Assembly (NCBI RefSeq): GCF_033100135.1
Contig: NZ_CP136920.1
Span: 1,054,001 to 1,118,000, forward strand
Reading direction: 5' to 3'
DNA length: 64,000 nt
DNA from: Rubellicoccus peritrichatus
GTDB lineage: Bacteria; Verrucomicrobiota; Verrucomicrobiia; Opitutales; Cerasicoccaceae
Below are positions 19,949 through 29,346 of the stretch, in pieces (the first letter of the stretch is position 1; each line of letters opens with the position of its first letter). The notes beneath the pieces were generated by a model. It saw nothing but the letters and a program-made list of their open reading frames with translations, was not told the origin of the DNA and did no database searches. Made by a program: the position numbers and the translations under genes.

Positions 19949-21511
19949 TTAGCTTCGCTCTTTGCTGGCTTTCACCTCGATGACGTCATGGGGGGAGCTT
20001 TCTCGCATGCCAGCAGCGCTGACTCGGATGTAGCGGGCTTGGTTTTTGAGTTCGTTAAGATCTTTGGCGCCGAGGTAGCCCATGCCGCTCTGGATTCCAC
20101 CAACGAGTTGACCAAGAACGACATCTGTGGAGTCGGAAACTTCCTTCAATGCTTCAATTCCCTCTGCTGCGACTTTGCGGTTCTTGTCGCTTTTGGAATG
20201 CCCGTAGCGGGCGGCACTGCCAGCCTTCATTGCCTCGAGACTGCCCATGCCTCGGTATTGCTTGTAGAGCTTGCCGTCGATTTCCAGAATCTGGCCTGGA
20301 GCCTCGGGACAGCCCGCAAGCAAGCCGCCGCAAATGACTGCATCGGCCAATGTCAGAGCCTTGACGATGTCGCCACTCTTGACGATACCGCCGTCAGCGA
20401 TGACTCGAACGCCTTTTTTGGCCGCCGCACGGCTGGCAACATAAAGCGCGGTCAATTGGGGAATACCAACGCCTGCGACAATTCGTGTTGTGCAGATGGA
20501 GCCCGGGCCCTGGCCAACTTTGATCGCGTCTGCCCCGGCGTCTGCCAGATATTCGACTCCGCCGCCACTGGTCACATTACCAGCGATGATCGTCAAGTCC
20601 GGGAACTGTTCACGAACGAGTTTCACACTTTGTCCAACGCCGGATGTAAAGCCATGTGCGGTCGAAATGGCTACCGCATCCAGACCTTCATCGACGAGCA
20701 TTCCGACGTGATTGATGAGGCGTTCGCCGTCCAGATCACCATCGGAGGTTCTGGGGGAGGAAATCGCGGCTCCGCATAGCAGACGAAAATGAGCGTCTCG
20801 TGAGGGCTTCACATTGTCGCGGCTTTCTTCAGCGATGCGTTCGATGTCGCTCAAGGTGAAGAGGCCGGCCAGGTGGTCTTCGTCATCGACCACAAGGAGT
20901 TTATGAATGCCCAGGTTTTCATTGAAGAACTTGTCGGCAGCTTCAATCGGATCATCCGCAATATCCTTTTGATTGAGTGTGTAAACATCCTTCCGCGGCT
21001 GCATCGCCTCGATGACTTTGCGGTCCCGATAGCGTTGCTTGACTGCGCGCCCTGGTAGCAGGCCAAGCAGGCGATTCTGTTCGTCAACCACCGGGAAGGT
21101 GCTGAACTTGAACCCGCGGTCTTCGATGATTTCGAGCACATCGGCAATGTGCAGATCCGGCGTGACTTTGATCGGGTCCTGAATCAGGCCGTGGATGTTG
21201 TTTTTGACCCGGGCAACCTCGCGCACTTGATCGCGCTCGGTCATGTTGTAGTGGATCAGCCCCATGCCACCATTCTGAGCCATCGCAATTGCCATACGGG
21301 ACTCTGTGACGGTGTCCATGTCCGATGAAACAATCGGAATGGATAGGTTCAACCGATCTGAGAGTGCAGTTTCGAGCCGGGTTTGGCGCGGCAGGATTTC
21401 CGAAAAACGCGTCGCTAATGTGACGTCGTCATAGGTGAGGCCGTATGGAAGGTTTTCTTTAAAAAAGACCTCCGCAGCTTGGTAAAAAGAATCGTCGTTT
21501 ATTCCGCTCAT
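19949..21511 (-). CDS. guaB: Inosine-5'-monophosphate dehydrogenase
   Basis: Rate-limiting step to GMP: oxidises IMP to XMP with NAD+. The 520-residue protein has the TIM barrel start ([32 protein letters not shown]), two CBS domains at about 110-235, and the catalytic cysteine loop [15 protein letters not shown], followed by [11 protein letters not shown] and [10 protein letters not shown]. Convergent with the DapF homologue and separated from a divergent PEP-CTERM gene by 232 nt in which I see no further gene. Confidence 0.97.
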   Translation of the reverse strand: MSGINDDSFYQAAEVFFKENLPYGLTYDDVTLATRFSEILPRQTRLETALSDRLNLSIPIVSSDMDTVTESRMAIAMAQNGGMGLIHYNMTERDQVREVARVKNNIHGLIQDPIKVTPDLHIADVLEIIEDRGFKFSTFPVVDEQNRLLGLLPGRAVKQRYRDRKVIEAMQPRKDVYTLNQKDIADDPIEAADKFFNENLGIHKLLVVDDEDHLAGLFTLSDIERIAEESRDNVKPSRDAHFRLLCGAAISSPRTSDGDLDGERLINHVGMLVDEGLDAVAISTAHGFTSGVGQSVKLVREQFPDLTIIAGNVTSGGGVEYLADAGADAIKVGQGPGSICTTRIVAGVGIPQLTALYVASRAAAKKGVRVIADGGIVKSGDIVKALTLADAVICGGLLAGCPEAPGQILEIDGKLYKQYRGMGSLEAMKAGSAARYGHSKSDKNRKVAAEGIEALKEVSDSTDVVLGQLVGGIQSGMGYLGAKDLNELKNQARYIRVSAAGMRESSPHDVIEVKASKERS

Positions 21512-21743
21512 GGCAACTGGTGTTGCCGTTGGGGATTATTCGAGGGATCGCTTTTCCCGCAATGAAAAAAACGAGTAAGAGCACAGTCGGAGAAGACAGA
21601 GGCAATCTCGAATAGGCTTTTATGGGTTATTATATACATAGATAATTGAGAATTAATAGGGTTATCAGCCTATTTTGAGTTGCAATTTTCAATAGTACCA
21701 CTATCAAAAGCTCCTCGATAATTATACTAATCTTATATTCTCA

Positions 21744-22352
21744 ATGAAAATACTATCACTCAGCATACTCATTGTAGGCCTCATCCCCAGCGTTTTGCTT
21801 GGGGGTGTTACGGTTGCTCCAACCAGTGTTTCCACAGATATGGGCGAAACTACGCCTGTTGCAAATCTCATTAATCCGTCAGATTTGTCACCTCCTTATG
21901 TCAGTGGAGTAACGGACTTTGATACCTATGTTGCAAGTGCTCCCACTACAAGTAATGTATGGTTAAGTGGCGCGGGCGTATTGACTGGCAATGTTGATTT
22001 CGACATGGGCAGTTCCATGGAGCTTAGCTCAATTGCGATCTGGAATGCCGATGGTTTTGCAGCTGTAGTTAACTTCAACCTGATTGGTTCTAATGATAGT
22101 GGTTTTAGCAGTCCGGTAAGTTTACTGTCAGGGGCAACCGCTGTTGATCCTGGACCTGCTGCTTACGATTTTTCTCCTGCCACTGTCCAGTATGTTCGTA
22201 TGGAAATACTTAGTAATAACAGCTCGACCTTGTTTACGGGCATGCATGATGTAGTCTTTGAAGGCACTGCGGTTCCCGAACCTGGCACTTACGCTTTGAT
22301 CGCTGCTTCATTAGCAGGTGCGGTTGTTATTGTGCGTCGCCGTATGAAGTAA
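21744..22352 (+). CDS. PEP-CTERM sorting-signal protein
   Basis: 202-residue secreted protein: signal peptide ending near LLGG, a beta-rich Thr/Ser-rich middle that resembles a discoidin/F5-8C-like fold (ELSSIAIWNADGFAAVVNFN, YVRMEI), and a PEP-CTERM tail beginning VPEPGTYAL, with a hydrophobic helix and a final RRRMK. Such tails are processed by exosortases at the cell envelope. An EpsI-type partner lies near 63 kb. Role likely in surface or extracellular matrix. Confidence 0.85.
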   Translation: MKILSLSILIVGLIPSVLLGGVTVAPTSVSTDMGETTPVANLINPSDLSPPYVSGVTDFDTYVASAPTTSNVWLSGAGVLTGNVDFDMGSSMELSSIAIWNADGFAAVVNFNLIGSNDSGFSSPVSLLSGATAVDPGPAAYDFSPATVQYVRMEILSNNSSTLFTGMHDVVFEGTAVPEPGTYALIAASLAGAVVIVRRRMK

Positions 22353-22394
22353 CCGCTTGAATCTTGTTCCATCGCTCCAGTTAAAAGGCACAGC

Positions 22395-22940
22395 CTAACG
22401 CCATTTGATGGAACAGCCCATGCTGGGAAGCTGTTTTGCCGGACCTTTCTCGGTTTTCGCAATTTGAAGCATGGCATTGAGGAGTTCGGGATTGCGCTTG
22501 GTAGCCTCGCCCATCCGGGCATCGTCCAGGCGTCCTCGGTATTGGAGTTCTCCTGCGGCGTTAAACCCGAAGAAATCAGGCGTGCAGACTGCCCCATAGT
22601 TTATAGCCACGGACTGATCTTCGTCCACAAGGTATGGGAAACTGAAGTTATGCTGTTTGGCGAATTGCTTCATCATCGGCGGACTATCTGCAGGAACGTA
22701 GCGATAGTCATTCGAGCTTATTGCAACAGTGTTTACCCCTTCCGCGCGCAATGCATTCGCATCAGCGACCAGACGATCAATGACCGCTTGGACGTAAGGG
22801 CAATGATTGCAGATAAAGGCGATCAAAGTTCCTTTTTCGCCTTTGAGTTGATCCAGGCTGAAAAGCTTTCCATCGGGATCGGGCAGGGCGAAGTCCGGTC
22901 CACGCCATCCCATTTTTGCTTCGGGTGTAACTAATAACAT
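22395..22940 (-). CDS. Thioredoxin-like redoxin (AhpC/TSA type)
   Basis: 181 residues from the ATG at 22940, which has a good ribosome site (AAAGGAGA, 8 nt away); an upstream in-frame ATG at 22994 lacks one. Thioredoxin-fold protein with ICNHCPYVQAVIDRL (CxxC redox pair), PDFALPDPDGKLFSLDQLKG and a cis-Pro region VCTPDFFGF. Family members are often annotated as thiol peroxidase-like. Last gene of a small minus-strand operon divergent from a TetR regulator. Confidence 0.85.
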   Translation of the reverse strand: MLLVTPEAKMGWRGPDFALPDPDGKLFSLDQLKGEKGTLIAFICNHCPYVQAVIDRLVADANALRAEGVNTVAISSNDYRYVPADSPPMMKQFAKQHNFSFPYLVDEDQSVAINYGAVCTPDFFGFNAAGELQYRGRLDDARMGEATKRNPELLNAMLQIAKTEKGPAKQLPSMGCSIKWR

Positions 22941-23003
22941 TTTAGTGTCTCCTTTAACCCTGGCAGCCATTTCGACTACCAGGGTTTTTCTCAATTGTTT
23001 TAA

Positions 23004-23090
23004 TCAACGATACCAATCTGAGATTGCTCTGCCGATTCCTCGATTGGCACCTATGACAAGTGCAGTAGCATTTTCGACTTTAATACTCAT
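23004..23090 (-). pseudogene. Truncated short-chain dehydrogenase N-terminus
   Basis: A 28-codon frame with ATG at 23090 and a good ribosome site (AGAGGAC) encodes the start of a short-chain dehydrogenase/reductase: TALVIGANRGIGRAI is the NAD(P)-binding glycine-rich motif of that family. It then ends in a TGA at 23004-23006, whereas a full SDR is about 250 residues. The downstream 60 nt lead into the thioredoxin gene. Best read as the remnant of an SDR gene deleted internally, with its translation signals still in place. Confidence 0.7.
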
Positions 23091-23146
23091 TGTTTTTGTC
23101 CTCTAATTCGAGTTACTATCGCTTTTTATAATTGATGCCGAATGAT

Positions 23147-23590
23147 TTAAATTCGGCCTTCTTCGATGTCATAGACATCAAACCAGTGGTAGATCACACG
23201 GTCTTGAGGAATGAACTCAGCAATGTAGCCTTCCAGAAAAACCTGTATCTCGACGGGCATTTCATTGATTCGCTTGTAACGGAGGTCGTTGTTCCATTTT
23301 ACAATCTCCTCTTGAGTGTTTGAGGAGTTTTCCTGAATCCATTTTGCGACAGCGTCATCATCGGCTCCAGTGGCGACAAATTCCTGAAAGCCTTCTGCGG
23401 ATACACCTGCAAAACTCAGGAAGATTTGATCCAGTGGGCAGTTGAAGTGATACTCACCAAGCGTTCCTGCAACAGCTGCGCGGCATTTATCCAGTGTGCG
23501 TCCGGCGACGACATAACCGCCAAGTGTAGCACGAGGGCTGCGTGGTGTTTCTTTGGTGAGATCGAGTGATTGGATTGTTTGTGTGCTCAT
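23147..23590 (-). CDS. DUF5069 protein
   Basis: 147-residue protein matching the DUF5069 pattern: SLDLTKETPRSPRATLGGYV, LDKCRAAVAGTLGEYHFNCP, LDQIFLSFAGV, GFQEFVATGADDDAVAKWI. Function of the family is unknown. It is the first gene of the operon divergent from the TetR gene, followed by the SDR remnant and the redoxin, which suggests a redox-related, TetR-controlled unit. Confidence 0.8.
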   Translation of the reverse strand: MSTQTIQSLDLTKETPRSPRATLGGYVVAGRTLDKCRAAVAGTLGEYHFNCPLDQIFLSFAGVSAEGFQEFVATGADDDAVAKWIQENSSNTQEEIVKWNNDLRYKRINEMPVEIQVFLEGYIAEFIPQDRVIYHWFDVYDIEEGRI

Positions 23591-23627
23591 GTTTCGTTTT
23601 TTGATTAATGGTTAATAGATCAGATAG

Positions 23628-23650
23628 TTTTTGAATGATCATTCTAAAAA
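23628..23650. promoter_or_regulatory. Candidate TetR operator 1
   Basis: Contains the perfect 12-bp palindrome GAATGATCATTC (23633-23644) flanked by T and A runs, located 38-60 nt upstream of the DUF5069 start in the divergent intergenic region. Confidence 0.6.
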
Positions 23651-23680
23651 GATCACGAAAAATCCGGCTTGTCAAAATAA

Positions 23681-23701
23681 TTTTTGAATAATTGTTCAAA
23701 A
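23681..23701. promoter_or_regulatory. Candidate TetR operator 2
   Basis: TTTTGAATAATTGTTCAAAA is a near-palindrome of the same form as operator 1 (T-run, GAAT, ATTC-like, A-run), ending 22 nt before the tetR ATG. Two similar sites between divergent genes fit autoregulation plus control of the DUF5069 operon. Confidence 0.55.
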
Positions 23702-23723
23702 TCTGCATTGTTAGCTAAAAATC

Positions 23724-24320
23724 ATGGCAAGACCGGCAAAATTTGATCGAGAAATCGTTCTACAGAGAGCTATGCGGCTGTTCTGGGAGCGGGGCTATAA
23801 TGCGACATCGATGAGTGACCTTATTGATGCGATGGATATGCGTGCAGGCAGCATCTATAGCACATTCGGGAGCAAACAGACTCTCCTTCTGGAAGTGTTA
23901 GACTACTATGCGGAACATGGGCATGATGAAATACGCAGTCTTTTGCAGAAAACAGCCAGCAAACGCGAAGCCTTCAGCAAAGTATTTGCATGCCTGATTG
24001 GAGAGATGACCTGTGAGCCTCGCTCCAAGGGTTGTCTACTGATTAATATGCTTTTGGAGCTTTCAAACATAGACGAACAGGCTGGTGCTCGCGTGAAAGA
24101 ACACCTTCAGTCAATGAAAGAGATATTCAAGCAGGCTTTGATTGCCGCAGAACAGTCCGGTGAAATGCGTCCGGGCCAAAACCCTGAAGACTCCGCTACC
24201 TTTCTGATTGGTACGGTTTATTCCTTGCGGGTAATGGGACGCGCTGCCGTAGCCAAGGCAGATATGGAAGTTTTATCTGATCAAGCAATCAACCATGTAT
24301 TCGGATCGAAACATGGTTGA
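23724..24320 (+). CDS. TetR/AcrR-family transcriptional regulator
   Basis: 198-residue repressor-type protein. The helix-turn-helix covers about residues 8-52 (REIVLQRAMRLFWERGYNAT, MSDLIDAMDMRAGSIYSTFG). The ligand-binding half resembles the YxaF/LmrA-like C-terminal class, with cysteines in FACLIGEMTCEPRSKGCLL. Related regulators often respond to electrophiles or quinones, but the effector here is unknown. Divergent from the DUF5069 operon. Confidence 0.9.
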   Translation: MARPAKFDREIVLQRAMRLFWERGYNATSMSDLIDAMDMRAGSIYSTFGSKQTLLLEVLDYYAEHGHDEIRSLLQKTASKREAFSKVFACLIGEMTCEPRSKGCLLINMLLELSNIDEQAGARVKEHLQSMKEIFKQALIAAEQSGEMRPGQNPEDSATFLIGTVYSLRVMGRAAVAKADMEVLSDQAINHVFGSKHG

Positions 24321-24373
24321 GCCATCGATGTTCACTATATGGTTATGAGTTAATTACTCACCATTGTTGACGT

Positions 24374-26674
24374 TTAAGTTCGCTCCATCACATCGGGGAT
24401 GGCGCGCTCCCAGGTTTCACGTAGGGCATTGGCGTCCCAAACGAGGCATTCGTCCAGGGACTCTGTCCGGATGCTCAGCCATGGTTGGTCCATGATCTTT
24501 CCAAGTGGTTCGGCATCGATATTATACTTCTCTGCATCGGAGAGAATCTTGCCTTCGTGCTTGCTGTTGACGGCGACAACGATGCGGCCCTGGCTTTCGC
24601 CGTAGAGTGCGGCATCGAGGCGGTCCGGTTCGATTTCCGAAATGTCGAGATCGGCCCCAAATGTCTTGTCCTTTGCGAATAGCATTTCAGCCAAGGTCAC
24701 CGCGAGTCCGCCATCTGAGATATCGTGGGCGGCTGTCACGCGGCCCTTTTCGATTTGCAGGCGAACGAATTCGTGGATGTGCGCCTCGTGTTCGGCATCA
24801 ACTTCCGGAGCGTCGCCGACCAGAAGATTATGGATGACTTTCAGGTAGTAGCTGCAACCCAGTTCGGTCGGAATTCCACCAAGGAGGATCAGTGATTCTC
24901 CGCCACTTACCGTTTGTTGGGTGATATGCGCTTCGCGGTCAAAGATACCAACGAGGGAAACGACCGGGGTGGGATCGATGGCCGATTCGGGGCTTTCATT
25001 ATAAAGGCTGACATTGCCGCCGACAACAGGAACATCAAAAGCCTGGCAGGCGTTTTTCAGTCCACGAACGGCTTCTTTCAGGTAATGGAAAGACTCAGGC
25101 TTCTCTGGATTGCCAAAGTTCAGATTGTTCGTCATCGCGATGGGGCGCGCTCCCGAGCAGGCGATGTTGCGGGCACACTCGGCAACGGCAATCAGGCCGC
25201 CCTTGTAAGGATTGACGGCGCAGAAGCGATTGTTGCAATCATTGGCGATCGCAATGTGCTTGAATGAGTCTTTGCCCAGGCGAAGGCGAACCACCGCGGC
25301 ATCGCTTCCCGGAAGGATAGTGCTGCCAGTCATGACCATATGGTCGTATTGCTCCCAAACCCAGCGCTTGCTGGCGATGCTCGGATGTCCGATCAGTTCA
25401 AAGAGGGCTTCGCCAAGGGCTTGCTCACCCGCTACCGGGATTTTGCTGAAATCATACTCACGTGCTTCGGCCAGGTGTGCTGGCTCCTTGGACTCACGCT
25501 TATAGAGCGGTGCTTCATCGGTCAGCTTGGCAGCGGGCATGACCGCGACTGGTTGGCCATGCTGCTTGACGACCATGTCGGTGCCTTCCGTAACCTTGCC
25601 AATCTGAACGGCGTGCAAGTCCCATTTTTCGAAGACAGCTTCCAGTTCGGCTTCGCGGCCTTCAGCTGCAATCACAAGCATGCGTTCCTGACTTTCTGAA
25701 AGCATGATCTCGTAGGAGTTCATGTCCTTCTCGCGCTGTGGCACTTTATCCAGCTCGATTTCGATACCGGCGTTACCCCGGGCAGCGGTTTCGCAGGTGG
25801 AGCAGGTCAATCCGGCAGCACCCATGTCCTGAATACCAACCACGAGGCCGTCGATTGCCATCATTTCGAGGCAGGCTTCCATCAGAAGCTTTTCCATGAA
25901 AGGGTCGCCTTTCTGGACTGCAGGGCGGTCAGCTGCGCTTTCTTCGGAAAGCTCCTTACTGGCGAAACTTGCACCACCGAGGCCATCACGTCCGGTGTCG
26001 GCGCCAACATAATAGACTGGATTTCCGATGCCGCTGGCCGCACCGCGCTTGATCTCCTCATGGCGAAGCAGGCCGAGGCAAAGCGCGTTGACCAGGGGGT
26101 TGCCTTCGTAGCATGAGTCAAAGTAGATATCGCCACCGACATTGGGGATGCCAATGCAGTTTCCGTAATGGGAAATACCGTGGACGACTCCGCGGAAGAG
26201 GCGCTGAGTCTGCTTGGACGAAAGATCACCAAAGCGCAGAGAATTGGTCAATAGGACCGGGCGGGCTCCCATTGTAAAGATGTCGCGAATGATGCCGCCA
26301 ACTCCGGTTGCGGCGCCTTCGAATGGCTCAACTGCACTTGGGTGGTTGTGGCTTTCGATCTTGAAACAAACCGCCCAGCCATCGCCGATATCGACAACCC
26401 CGGCGTTTTCTTCACCAGCCAGAACGAGTACCTGGTGCGGAGCGTCTGCGTCGGACTTTTGCGTTGGGAAGCCCTTAAGGAGCGCACGTGAATTCTTGTA
26501 GGAGCAGTGCTCCGACCACATGACTGAAAAGATGCCAAGCTCAGTCAGATTGGGTTCGCGCCCAAGTATCTTTTTGACCTGTTCGTACTCCTCATCGCTG
26601 AGGCCGTGTTTTTTAACCAGCTCAGGTGTGATAGGAACGTTCAGGACGGGATCTGGATTAGGAGGGAGACTCAT
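24374..26674 (-). CDS. purL: Phosphoribosylformylglycinamidine synthase subunit PurL
   Basis: Synthetase subunit of the fourth step of purine synthesis (FGAR to FGAM with ATP and ammonia). At 766 residues it is the small PurL type that needs separate PurQ and PurS. Motifs: the N-terminal linker [30 protein letters not shown], the ATP-binding [20 protein letters not shown] and GGIIRDI. Start overlaps the preceding membrane-protein stop by ATGA. Confidence 0.97.
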   Translation of the reverse strand: MSLPPNPDPVLNVPITPELVKKHGLSDEEYEQVKKILGREPNLTELGIFSVMWSEHCSYKNSRALLKGFPTQKSDADAPHQVLVLAGEENAGVVDIGDGWAVCFKIESHNHPSAVEPFEGAATGVGGIIRDIFTMGARPVLLTNSLRFGDLSSKQTQRLFRGVVHGISHYGNCIGIPNVGGDIYFDSCYEGNPLVNALCLGLLRHEEIKRGAASGIGNPVYYVGADTGRDGLGGASFASKELSEESAADRPAVQKGDPFMEKLLMEACLEMMAIDGLVVGIQDMGAAGLTCSTCETAARGNAGIEIELDKVPQREKDMNSYEIMLSESQERMLVIAAEGREAELEAVFEKWDLHAVQIGKVTEGTDMVVKQHGQPVAVMPAAKLTDEAPLYKRESKEPAHLAEAREYDFSKIPVAGEQALGEALFELIGHPSIASKRWVWEQYDHMVMTGSTILPGSDAAVVRLRLGKDSFKHIAIANDCNNRFCAVNPYKGGLIAVAECARNIACSGARPIAMTNNLNFGNPEKPESFHYLKEAVRGLKNACQAFDVPVVGGNVSLYNESPESAIDPTPVVSLVGIFDREAHITQQTVSGGESLILLGGIPTELGCSYYLKVIHNLLVGDAPEVDAEHEAHIHEFVRLQIEKGRVTAAHDISDGGLAVTLAEMLFAKDKTFGADLDISEIEPDRLDAALYGESQGRIVVAVNSKHEGKILSDAEKYNIDAEPLGKIMDQPWLSIRTESLDECLVWDANALRETWERAIPDVMERT

Positions 26675-27069
26675 GACAAATTTGATGGTGGAGGTGTTGG
26701 TTCGTCTTGCTCGGAAGTTTTCTTGGGTGTTGGAACGGAAAAGTCCAGTCCACTAGAGTCGCTTACCTTGGTCAGCGGTGGTGGATTGACCGGTGCCGGT
26801 GTGATCATTGGTGGCGGTGTGCTGAATTGCTGTGCGGGTTCGTAATAGGCTTCCACTGGCCGATCCTGCATGACTGCAATCGCAAGGAAAATCACGGCGA
26901 GAGAGATGAGCACGCCCTCGAAAAGCCATGATATATCTGAAAGGGTTTGCAAAGGCCCTTCCCAGTTCACATGCCAAAGCACGTATTGCTGCAGGAACCA
27001 TTCGTTCAGCCCAGCAAGCAATCCCAGGATTCCGCAGATGAGTGCGGCTATGGCAAAAGCCTTACGCAT
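26671..27069 (-). CDS. Membrane protein between purQ and purL
   Basis: 132 residues from the ATG at 27069, which lies 8 nt after the purQ stop (an earlier in-frame start would overlap purQ). Two hydrophobic helices (about 5-22 and 45-65), then a Pro/Thr/Ser-rich cytoplasmic or periplasmic tail ([21 protein letters not shown]). It is not PurS, which is a small soluble protein often encoded at this spot. It is coupled to purL by ATGA. Function not recognised. Confidence 0.65.
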   Translation of the reverse strand: MRKAFAIAALICGILGLLAGLNEWFLQQYVLWHVNWEGPLQTLSDISWLFEGVLISLAVIFLAIAVMQDRPVEAYYEPAQQFSTPPPMITPAPVNPPPLTKVSDSSGLDFSVPTPKKTSEQDEPTPPPSNLS

Positions 27070-27076
27070 CTTACAT

Positions 27077-27754
27077 TTAAGCAGCGGCTTGCTTTTTATG
27101 GCAGCGAAGGAAGGCGCGAAGGACTTTTTCGCCATCCCTACTCGTCATAAAGGCTTCCACTGCGCGCTCAGGGTGCGGCATCAGTCCGAAAACATTACCT
27201 GCTTCGTTGCGAATACCAGCGATATCGCCAACGGATCCGTTCGGATTATTTGCATAGCGGAAGAGGATTTGCTTGTTCGCCTCGAGTTGGGCCAGGCCGG
27301 CATCGTCTATGCGGTAGTTGCCTTCGCCGTGAGCGATGGGCAGATGGATTTTTTCACCCATTGCACTTTTGGAAAAGTGCTCGTTGCTGTCCTCGACGAT
27401 CAACTCCTGCGTATTGCAAATGAATTCCAGGCCGTTGTTAAGAATCAGGGCACCAGGGAGCAAACCAGCTTCGCAAAGAATCTGGAAGCCATTGCAAATC
27501 CCCATGACGAGCCCACCATTGTCGGCAAATTCACGAACCGCAGCCATGATCGGTGAAACTTTAGCGATGGCTCCGCAACGGAGGTAGTCACCATAAGAGA
27601 AACCGCCGGGAACCAACACTGCATCGGCTCCCAGAAGCGAGGTGTCTTTATGCCAGATCAGGCGACTGGGCAGACCGATCACATCCTTAATGGCGTGAAC
27701 TGAGTCTGTGTCACAATTCGATCCGGGAAACTGGATTACAGCTACTTTCAACAT
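27077..27754 (-). CDS. purQ: Phosphoribosylformylglycinamidine synthase subunit PurQ
   Basis: Glutaminase subunit that supplies ammonia to PurL. 225 residues from ATG 27754 (MLKVAVIQFPGSNCDTDS; an upstream in-frame start would add an unrelated leader). Class I amidotransferase motifs are complete: GGFSYGDYLRCGAIA, the nucleophile in GICNGFQILCEAGLLPGAL, and AHGEGNY. First gene of the purQ-membrane protein-purL run. Confidence 0.95.
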   Translation of the reverse strand: MLKVAVIQFPGSNCDTDSVHAIKDVIGLPSRLIWHKDTSLLGADAVLVPGGFSYGDYLRCGAIAKVSPIMAAVREFADNGGLVMGICNGFQILCEAGLLPGALILNNGLEFICNTQELIVEDSNEHFSKSAMGEKIHLPIAHGEGNYRIDDAGLAQLEANKQILFRYANNPNGSVGDIAGIRNEAGNVFGLMPHPERAVEAFMTSRDGEKVLRAFLRCHKKQAAA

Positions 27755-27893
27755 GCTCCCACCAGCGAACCTGAGCATTGGCCCCATGTCGAGTCGTTTC
27801 CTTTACCAGTCGGCCTAAAGTGCATCGTGTCATGAACATGAACTTCTTACTGGACTAGGAGATCCAAATTGTCTTAATTTGTCATATATCGCC

Positions 27894-28499
27894 ATGAAAT
27901 CATTCCAAACAGGTATTGTTTTTCTTTTCCTCGCTTTCTCAGCAGATCTCTCAGCCCGGATTTGGACAAGTGCTGATGGTCGGACTTTGGACGCAGAGCT
28001 TGTCAGTATTGAAAAGGGCAGTGTTACTGTTCAGAGACAAAGTGACCTGCGTAAGTTCACCATACCTATTCAGTCCTTGAGCGAGAAGGACCAGAAATAT
28101 TTAGAAGAGTATTCTAAAAATGCGAAGAAACTAGAGGAAGGCATTGTCGCATTGATGGCGAAGTATCCTTCCACCATAAAAAAGAAAGTCTATAAAGGTC
28201 ATGGTAAGGTAAGCTTCAGGAAGGAAAGTAACGCGTACAAGTATTATAAAGACCTGGAAGTCAACAAGCCCGACATTTATGACCGGTACAAACGTTCATT
28301 TGCCCACATTGATGCCGTTAACATCAAGTCCCAGCTGGGCAACATACGCAGTCGGTTTGAGCGTGATTTAAAGCTCAACGAGCAACGGATGAAAGGCTCA
28401 ACTCAAATTGCACTTCAGGCACAGTTGAATGTGGAGTGGTTTGAAAAGTCCCTTGAGCCGTACCTGAAGAAGTGGGAAATGCTGGCAGAAGAAATATGA
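27894..28499 (+). CDS. Secreted protein with SLA1-homology-like domain
   Basis: 201 residues from ATG 27894. A signal peptide (MKSFQTGIVFLFLAFSADLS) is followed by the short beta module RIWTSADGRTLDAELVSIEK...FTIPIQSLSEKD, which has the pattern of the SHD1/SLA1-like domain common in Planctomycetes and Verrucomicrobia secreted proteins. The rest is a Lys/Glu-rich helical region without motif. Function unknown. It ends in a strong hairpin. Confidence 0.65.
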   Translation: MKSFQTGIVFLFLAFSADLSARIWTSADGRTLDAELVSIEKGSVTVQRQSDLRKFTIPIQSLSEKDQKYLEEYSKNAKKLEEGIVALMAKYPSTIKKKVYKGHGKVSFRKESNAYKYYKDLEVNKPDIYDRYKRSFAHIDAVNIKSQLGNIRSRFERDLKLNEQRMKGSTQIALQAQLNVEWFEKSLEPYLKKWEMLAEEI

Positions 28500-28530
28500 G
28501 CCTTGCCTGAAAACTTCAGGACAAGGCTCA
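28497..28530. terminator. Hairpin between convergent genes
   Basis: A 15-bp stem (TGAGCCTTG-CCTGAA with TTCAGG-A-CAAGGCTCA, one bulged A, 3-nt loop) begins in the stop codon of the secreted-protein gene and lies 25 nt beyond the clpP stop. Position between converging genes fits transcription termination for both, though U-tracts are weak. Confidence 0.55.
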
Positions 28531-28554
28531 AATCGTTATCTACATTTTCGACAA

Positions 28555-29193
28555 CTAGATCGACTCAACGATCTTGTCTGCGAGGCCGTATTCGATTGCT
28601 TCCTGGGCTGTCAGGTAGAAATCGCGGTCGGTATCCTGCTGGATTTTCTCAAGAGGCTGGCCGGAAGCGTTGGCCAAAATGTTATTCAGCTCTTCGCGCA
28701 GCTTTTCCATCTCCTGAGCCTGGATGTTGATGTCAACCGCAGGTGCGACAATGCGGCCCATAATCAGTGGCTGGTGGATCAGGACGCGTGCACTTGGAAA
28801 TACATAGCGGTGCCCCTTTTCTCCTCCGCTAAGGAGGATACTGCCCATTGATGCGGCCATGCCAGTCACAGTAACGTGAATTGGCGACGTGACGAGCTTC
28901 ATGGTGTCATAGACAGCCATGCCAGCTGTGATTGAGCCACCGGGAGTGTTGATGTAAAAGTGAATGGGTTCGCCTGGTTTGTCTGCTTCGAAATAAAGCA
29001 GCTTTTCCATGACAACCTTCATGGAGTCGTCATTGACTTCGCCCCAGAGGAAGAGCTTTCTCTGCTCGAGGAACTTTTTCTCCATGAGCATTTGGACGCC
29101 GCCTTTGTTGGCGTCTTTTTTCTCTTCTTCCTCTTTATCTTCGTTGCGAATGTCCATTTGGCTAAGATTGTAAGTGTTCATTGTTGTTGGCAT
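28555..29193 (-). CDS. clpP: ATP-dependent Clp protease proteolytic subunit
   Basis: Serine protease of the Clp barrel. 212 residues from ATG 29193, which has GAAGAGGTG 9 nt upstream; a GTG four codons earlier is less likely. Catalytic triad visible: Ser in GMAASMGSILL, His in ARVLIHQPL, Asp in TDRDFYLTA. The N-terminal ~30 residues are unusually Lys/Glu-rich (NEDKEEEEKKDANKGG), so this is a ClpP with a charged extension before the core. No clpX is adjacent. Confidence 0.93.
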   Translation of the reverse strand: MPTTMNTYNLSQMDIRNEDKEEEEKKDANKGGVQMLMEKKFLEQRKLFLWGEVNDDSMKVVMEKLLYFEADKPGEPIHFYINTPGGSITAGMAVYDTMKLVTSPIHVTVTGMAASMGSILLSGGEKGHRYVFPSARVLIHQPLIMGRIVAPAVDINIQAQEMEKLREELNNILANASGQPLEKIQQDTDRDFYLTAQEAIEYGLADKIVESI

Positions 29194-29248
29194 GATAGGT
29201 ATCACCTCTTCGGTGGAAACATAAAAATCAGGAGAGATGAAGCCTGAA

Positions 29249-29320
29249 ACAGGAAGGCGGGAAAGAACGGAAAATAGTTAGATCGAGAATTCATTTTCCC
29301 GTTCTTTTCGATCTTCCTGT
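29249..29320. repeat. Imperfect inverted repeat between sufT and clpP
   Basis: Arms of about 27 nt (29249-29275 and 29293-29320) are near-complements: both carry ACAGGAAG, AAAGAACGG and AAAAT in inverted order, with a few mismatches and one extra base, around a 17-nt spacer. It does not match the other palindrome families in the window. Confidence 0.6.
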
Positions 29321-29346
29321 TCTACTTCTCTGAGTTGTCGTCTCGC

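Noticed and set aside
19988-20779. Open frame of about 260 codons antisense to guaB
   Set aside because: Fully covered by guaB, which has clear IMPDH motifs; the antisense product has no recognisable domain.
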